A DNA stretch of 64,000 nucleotides, taken from Megaustenia siamemsis (Eukaryota > Mollusca > Gastropoda > Stylommatophora > Ariophantidae). The notes under the pieces are model-generated. The model was not told the DNA's origin. It searched no databases and saw only the letters and a list, made by a program, of their open reading frames with translations. Below, in pieces: positions 59,181 through 64,000 of the stretch; position 1 is the stretch's first letter; the number at the start of each line of letters is the position of its first letter. Where the stretch lies: contig JAVIAB010000059.1 of assembly GCA_032433765.1 (NCBI GenBank), forward strand, positions 63,084,178-63,148,177, written 5' to 3'. Made by a program: the position numbers and the translations under genes.

Positions 59181-59606
59181 TAGGTCGTTTCAAAATATTT
59201 TGAAGGTGTTTAAAATGCCATATCTCTGCAACCAATTGATTGATAATGCTGAAATTTTGCATATGGTCTTGTGATTTTTTGGTCCCAAGAAGTACATTCA
59301 TTTCCTCACCAACAAACGTATAGTTTTAAATATTCTTTATTTGAAGTATACAAATTTAAGGCATTTTGGTCAAACCATATATTTGGTGGAATTACCGCTT
59401 CATATGAGTGAGCACCCACGGACTTGCCATCTTGAACGTAATGCGCGCCAATTTCCCTGTTTTAAGCACTAAAAAACACATAAAACGCGTCATAGTTATA
59501 ATTTTATATCCGGTGCATCCCATTTCCTGTCGTTTTGTTGTGATTTATGTGCAACGGCGTATCCTAATTATTGGGTAATTTCGTTAAATTTGTGATCTGT
59601 TAGTCA

Positions 59607-60884
59607 ATGGGTATAAAAGTAAAGTTCCTTACATTGCAATCAGTGGCAATAAAGGTGTATAAATATTTTTGCATAGAAGCTAAGCGTGGAAAACTGTATC
59701 GAAGCATCTCAAAGCCAGAAAAGAGAACTATTCACGCATTGGGTATAAGCAAACGCTTTTTCAAACAAGTGCTTAAAGCTAACGGAGTGTCCAGTTCAAT
59801 CAAGACTAGGACGCTAGGAAGAAAGAAAGTAGTAGATAGTTTTGACAAGGAAGTGATTAGAAGAGCAATTTGTAAAATGTTCGATTCCAAAGAAACTGTG
59901 ACTTTAAGAAAACTGAAAATTCGACTGAGAGTAGAAAATGACATTGTTGTGTCGAAAACAATATTATGGAGAACTGTTAGAAGCATCGGTTTTACGTTTA
60001 GAAAGTACGATAGTGGTAGAAATGTCATCTGCGAGAAGCCGCACTTAGTTTCTATGAGGAGTAAATATTTACGTGAAGTACGGGAAATGCGTAACCAAGG
60101 TTATGATATTGTATTTCTAGATGAATCTTGGATAAATTCTCACCACACAAGTGCAAAGGAATGGCAGTTATCAGATGGAAGTATTAAAAGATGTGTACCC
60201 ACTGGAAAAGGACAGCGTATTATAATGGCACATGCAGGCAGCCGAAAAGAAGGGTTGGTGAAAAATGCAGAACTTATATTCACCTCTAATTATACTGACA
60301 ACAGGGACTATCACACCGAGATGAATGGCCATATATTTAGAGAGTGGATTGAAAATACTCTTCTTCCAATTCTAGACAGACCATCCTGTCTGGTAATGGA
60401 CAACGCGTCGTACCACAACGCTGTGGCAGAAGAAGACAAAATTCCTACATCTACCAGTACAAAAGATGTTATAAAGATTTGGCTAAGAAAGGAAGGAATT
60501 CCATTTAACGAGGGATTTTTGAAACCTGAATTACTGTCACTTGTTAAGAAATCGCAAAAGACCAAAGTATTCCAAATAGACAAAATCATTCAACAGCATG
60601 GTCATACGTGCTTGAGACTGCCCCCTTATCATCCACAATTAAACCCCATTGAACTCGTTTGGGCAAAAATTAAAGGGCAGGTGGCAGCTGAGAATACAAG
60701 TTTTAAACTATGCGATATAAAAGGACTGACATATGCTGCTCTATCACAGATTGACAAAGATTTTTGGTGCAAATGTGAAGATCATGTCTTAAAAGAAGAA
60801 AATGACTATTGGAAAAAAGATGGACTATCGTTCGTTCAGCCCAGATTAGTAATCAATATGTTAGACTCCTCTGATTCAGAATAA
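59607..60884 (+). CDS. DDE transposase, IS630-Tc1-mariner group (Sailor-like spacing)
   Basis: An intact 425-residue frame from ATG at 59607 to TAA at 60882-60884. It would bind the element ends and catalyse cut-and-paste at TA sites in the nucleus. HTH-like segments lie at about residues 20-60 (ISKPEKRTIHALGISKRFFK) and 90-128 (TLRKLKIRLR, then SKTILWRTVRSIGFTFRKY). The catalytic triad is D172 (VFLDESW), D265 (LVMDNASYH) and E349 (PPYHPQLNPIELVWAK). The D265-E349 gap of 83 residues far exceeds the 34-41 of Tc1 and mariner and is close to the DD82E Sailor lineage I recall. The C-terminus LDSSDSE is shared with the relative at 62946-63999. No intron or stop. A later Met could be the true start. 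Confidence 0.9.
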   Translation: MGIKVKFLTLQSVAIKVYKYFCIEAKRGKLYRSISKPEKRTIHALGISKRFFKQVLKANGVSSSIKTRTLGRKKVVDSFDKEVIRRAICKMFDSKETVTLRKLKIRLRVENDIVVSKTILWRTVRSIGFTFRKYDSGRNVICEKPHLVSMRSKYLREVREMRNQGYDIVFLDESWINSHHTSAKEWQLSDGSIKRCVPTGKGQRIIMAHAGSRKEGLVKNAELIFTSNYTDNRDYHTEMNGHIFREWIENTLLPILDRPSCLVMDNASYHNAVAEEDKIPTSTSTKDVIKIWLRKEGIPFNEGFLKPELLSLVKKSQKTKVFQIDKIIQQHGHTCLRLPPYHPQLNPIELVWAKIKGQVAAENTSFKLCDIKGLTYAALSQIDKDFWCKCEDHVLKEENDYWKKDGLSFVQPRLVINMLDSSDSE

Positions 60885-61301
60885 ATGAAATAATAATGGA
60901 CGTTTTTATATGTCCGCATGATCAATCTTTAGCTAAAGTTGATAACGTTTTGAAAATGTAAAGATTCTTGATATGTGTACTGCAGGCATGCAAAGAAACT
61001 AAATCACTTTCATATGTCTTGTTTACGTAAAATAATGAAATTCACATTGAAAGACATAAAACGAACAATGTAGCTCTTTACAGTGAAGAGGATCCCGTGC
61101 TTACATCGGACTCTTTAGTCACATGCGTACCCATAAACAAACACTTTGCTTGATATGTCATGCTCGTTATCGCTCGCAACGGATAATTAATTTTTTTAAA
61201 TGTATTCTTTGTTGTATATTGTTTAAATAGTTTTCATTAATGGAACTGTTTATACGCTGATTTGTTTTAGACCGTCTGTAAAGGCTATAACATTGACATT
61301 C

Positions 61302-61613
61302 TCATAGTATTTTAAAGAAAGTAAACAATAGAAAGTAAACAGTTGATAAACGCCTCCAACTTTCAAGTTGTGTAGAGACGCCTATGTCGAGAAGCAGATT
61401 TCCATTAATGTACGGTAAATTATTTTCTCCAGGAGCAAAAAGATCCGTAAATTCACTGAGATCAAAGGAAAGTGCTGCTTCATGATGAAGCATACTTCCT
61501 ACATCATTAAATTTTGTGAAATCGGTGGGACCTTGGAAAAACAAGGCCAGATGCAAAAAATCAAGTTTGTAAGTGCAGGGAAAGAGGAGATATTTAATGT
61601 TAATCGTGAACAT
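61302..61613 (-). other. Antisense 103-codon open frame in the transposon's right end
   Basis: Reads with ordinary protein composition (DFLHLALFFQGPTDFTKFND, SMLHHEAALSFDLSEFTDLF, INGNLLLDIGVSTQLESWRR). It runs to within 20 bases of the right terminus. It could be a captured host exon, a second element gene, or chance. No family recognised. Confidence 0.3.
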
Positions 61614-61632
61614 CTAGATTTGAAACGACCAA

Positions 61633-61710
61633 TAGGTAGGGTAATTAGGTAGAGTAATTAGGTGGGGGTAATTAGGTAGGGTGATTAGGTAGAGTATTTA
61701 GGTAGGGTTT
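61633..61710. repeat. Right flank of the split minisatellite
   Basis: Five to six units of gtaattaggtag with variants (gagtaattaggt, ggtgattaggta). Confidence 0.9.
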
Positions 61711-62300
61711 TATTTTCACACAAACTGTTCCGGAATGGTGTCATATTTGGCCTAATCTTTTCTGCTTTTTCTAAGTAAAGTTTTTTTAACGTGCGCAGAG
61801 TTGACACGTAACTTTTTTTTCCCGTATTACTAGAGGGCTAAACATCGAAAGTCACCACTCTGATCTCGCGGGTAGTGAGATCGATGTCTAGCCTTATCGG
61901 ATAACAGCAATAAACAGGAGGATCCGTGTGCATTCACGCACGTTAAAGATCTTTTGGAAAAGGGTAGACCATAAATATGACCACGGCCCGGGTAAGACTG
62001 TCAGCAAAAATCTACCCATACCGTGGATCCCAGGCCGTGGTACGGAGTTCGTTCACGTGGGTCAGGATTCTCCTTGGATATTCTCTAAATTTTTGAGGGG
62101 ATATCGGTGCACCTGTGGATTCGTCCGGTGTGAAGTAATGATGATCCCTTCCCATCAACAAACAAACTCCCTACTCTGTGGCCAGGGAAGATAAATTCAC
62201 AAAGAAAATTCGGACTTTAAAATTAAACAAAAAAATCTTCACCTGTTTGTGAACGGATTTCTTCTTTACCAGAGGCCGATGATTTTCAACTTTCGACTAC
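61711..62300. other. Unassigned
   Basis: Contains gtgcattcacgcacgttaaa at 61928-61947, which looks like part of an interspersed repeat. No second copy in the window. Confidence 0.35.
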
Positions 62301-62307
62301 CAAGTAT

Positions 62308-62490
62308 GATAGCGATTGTTTCTCCATTATTTTGGCTCTTGGCACTGTTGTGTGTATGTTACATTGTCCTCTGAGCACTGTTGTGTGTATGTTACATTGT
62401 CCTCTGAGCACTGTTGTGTGTATGTTACATTGTCCTCTGAGCACTGTTATGTGTATGTTACATTGTCCTCTGAGCACTGTTGTGTGTATG
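62308..62490 (-). repeat. LINE-D scrap expanded into a 33-bp minisatellite
   Basis: gcgattgtttctccattat and ttggctc match LINE-D at 43650-43680. The following unit gagcactgttgtgtgtatgt plus tacattgtcctct occurs about five times here but once at 43680-43712. Confidence 0.85.
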
Positions 62491-62499
62491 ACAAATGTC

Positions 62500-64000
62500 T
62501 CGTTTTAAATCACTTGCCCAACTTCAAAACGCTATTGCTCAGAAACCGTTTGTTAAAAACTGTTGAAATTTTCCAAATGTTATTAGAATGCAAAAGACCC
62601 TTTAAATGTATATTTAACAAATATCTTGCAGCTGCAGTTTTCTTAAAGCGGCGAATTTCTTTGATGTTTGTCAAAATTGTAAATTGTGAACCCCTAAATA
62701 ATAGAAATTACCGTAGTTGCTGGTCTATGATTAATTTTCACTAGGTAAAGGCGTGGCCGTAATGGGGAAATAAGTGAATAAGGAAAAACACCAGGAGAAT
62801 TATTGTCTTCTCAGTTCGAGGACGGACGATAATATCAAGGTATACCTGTATGTCCAATTTTCATAGTTGTGTGGTCCTGAAAAGGACCGTTTGTTGAACT
62901 AATTTAAGGTAATATAGGGGCCAACATTGTGGGGGCTATATACTTTCATTCTGAATCAGACGAGTCTAAAAGATTAATAACTGTTTGGGGTTGAATATTC
63001 CACAAACCATCATTTTTCCAATATTCCTCTTCCTGTTTTAAGACGTGGTCTTCACATTTAGCTCAATAATCTTTGTCTATATTTAATAAAGCGAAATTAG
63101 CAAGAGTCTTTACATCGCATATTTTGAATGTTGTATTTTCATCTGCCACTTGTCCTTTTAATTTTGCCCAGATTAGTTCTATTGGATTTAAATGAGCATG
63201 GTAAGGTGGCAGCCTCAAACTTATATGACCGTGCTCTTGGATAATCTTATCTATTTGAAAAAATCTTTGTCCTTTGTTTTTGCTTTACTAGAGATAGTAA
63301 TTCAGGTTTTAAGTACATGTTATTAAATTGTATGTGCTCCTTTGTGAGCCATATCTTAATAGCATCTTTTGTACTGGATGACGTCGGGACTTTATCTTCA
63401 AGTGCAACAATGTTGTGGTACGCTGCATTGTCCATTATTAGGCAATATGGTCGATCTAGTGATGGGAGAACAGAATTTTCAATCCAATGTCTAAATATGT
63501 GACCATTCATCTCAGAGTGATAATCCCGATTGTCTATGGATTTTGAAAGAAAAATGAGCTCTGCATTCTGTATTAGTCCATGTTGTCGACTACCTGCATG
63601 AGCAATTATCAAGCGCTGTCCTTTGCTGCTAGGTATTAATCTCTTAATCTTTCGATCTGATGGCTGCCATTCCCTTTGGTTAGTGTGGTGAGCATTGATC
63701 CATGTTTCATCCAAGTACACAATATCATAACCGTGCTTGCGCACCTCTTTTACTTCACGTAAGTACTTGCTTCTCATGACTACTATATGTGGCTTCTCAC
63801 AGATGATGTTTCGTCCATTGGAATACTTTCTGAATGTAAAGCCTGCAGCTCTCACATTCCTCCATAATGTAGACTTTGATATTTCAATACTGTTGTTCTT
63901 TTTCAGCGAAATTTTTAATTTTCTTATTGTAACAGTTTCATTCATACCCAACATTTTGCGAATTTCACTTCTAATAAGTTCACTGTCGAAATTATCCAAC
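62500..64000 (-). mobile_element. Diverged relative of the 59181 transposon, cut by the window end
   Basis: Contains a homologous transposase pseudogene on the minus strand. The region 62495-62600 (tctcgttttaaatc, then gaaattttccaaatg) resembles the 59181 element's left end (ggtcgtttcaaa, then gaaattttgcatatg), suggesting its terminus is near 62495. Confidence 0.6.
62946..63999 (-). pseudogene. DDE transposase relative, frameshifted and stopped
   Basis: From the window edge the minus strand reads NFDSELIRSEIRKMLGMNET, RNVRAAGFTFRKYSNGRNII, YLDETWINAHH (first Asp), DRPYCLIMDNAAYHN (second Asp) and TSSSTKDAIKIW. A one-base change in a T-run near 63258 breaks the frame. Beyond it the sense continues (HISLRLPPYH, then LNPIELIWAKLKGQVADENT with the Glu). 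A TGA near 63063 replaces the Trp of the intact protein. It ends LLDSSDSE. By eye it is clearly diverged from the 59607 protein, so a separate lineage, not a recent copy. The N-terminus is outside the window. Confidence 0.9.

Larger units (their letters stand above)
59181..61632 (+). mobile_element. IS630-Tc1-mariner-type transposon, apparently complete
   Basis: About 2.45 kb. The ends are taggtcgtttcaaa at left and ttggtcgtttcaaa read inward from the right, one mismatch in 14. Both are flanked by TA (59179-59180; 61633-61634), as in this superfamily. One intact transposase lies between (59607-60884). The non-coding right part carries an antisense frame (61302-61613). The intact gene and matching ends suggest recent activity, which is inference. 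Confidence 0.75.

Overview
The window is animal nuclear DNA, AT-rich and almost entirely repetitive. I infer a gastropod-type mollusc. The only host gene I can support is a rhodopsin-class receptor whose motifs resemble gastropod chemosensory/FMRFamide-like receptors, and the dense mix of decayed LINE, SINE, Tigger, Tx1-like and IS630-Tc1-mariner sequence fits such genomes. The species cannot be fixed from the sequence alone.

Layout. 1-2237: the right part of a dead Tigger/pogo transposon. 2281-3505: fragments of several non-LTR elements and a tRNA-derived SINE. 4200-8720: a U2 snRNA 5' fragment followed by a degenerate Tx1/L1-group LINE, with a 0.9 kb minisatellite grown inside its endonuclease region. 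8884-10300: LINE-C and a repeat sharing its 3' end. 11238-13405: an LTR-retrotransposon gag remnant interrupted by an ~0.8 kb repeat (here 'R'), itself interrupted by LINE-B, a three-level nest with target-site duplications. 13409-27170: a 13.8 kb satellite of CTTAA-type units with higher-order duplications. 27172-32400: LINE pieces, AT-rich DNA and a cluster of perfect hairpins near 29.6-29.9 kb. 32441-38044: a tandem array of a 1.94 kb unit (three long copies and a stub), each carrying two SINEs and a piggyBac-type MITE. 38560-40870: micro- and minisatellites. 40937-50330 (minus): a chemoreceptor-like GPCR gene with a long intron region full of repeats, including a telomere-like satellite at 41870-43235. 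50553-58772: LINE and SINE fragments. 59181-61632: an apparently complete DNA transposon with an intact 425-aa transposase. 62500-64000: a diverged, broken relative on the opposite strand.

How the parts relate. LINE families are named A-G here only by shared 3' ends. LINE-A and LINE-B end in (TGA)n tails and LINE-C in (TAGA)n. One SINE family carries a tRNA head joined to the LINE-B 3' end, which suggests that LINE-B machinery mobilised it. Repeat R was a frequent landing site for LINE-B (two of four copies). Every LINE copy is 5'-truncated or frameshifted, so the only element here that looks potentially active at the protein level is the transposon at 59181-61632.

Limits. All family calls rest on motif recognition by eye, with no database search. 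Boundaries of repeats are accurate to roughly 5-30 bases unless a target duplication is given. The satellite tracts may contain assembly or base-calling error.
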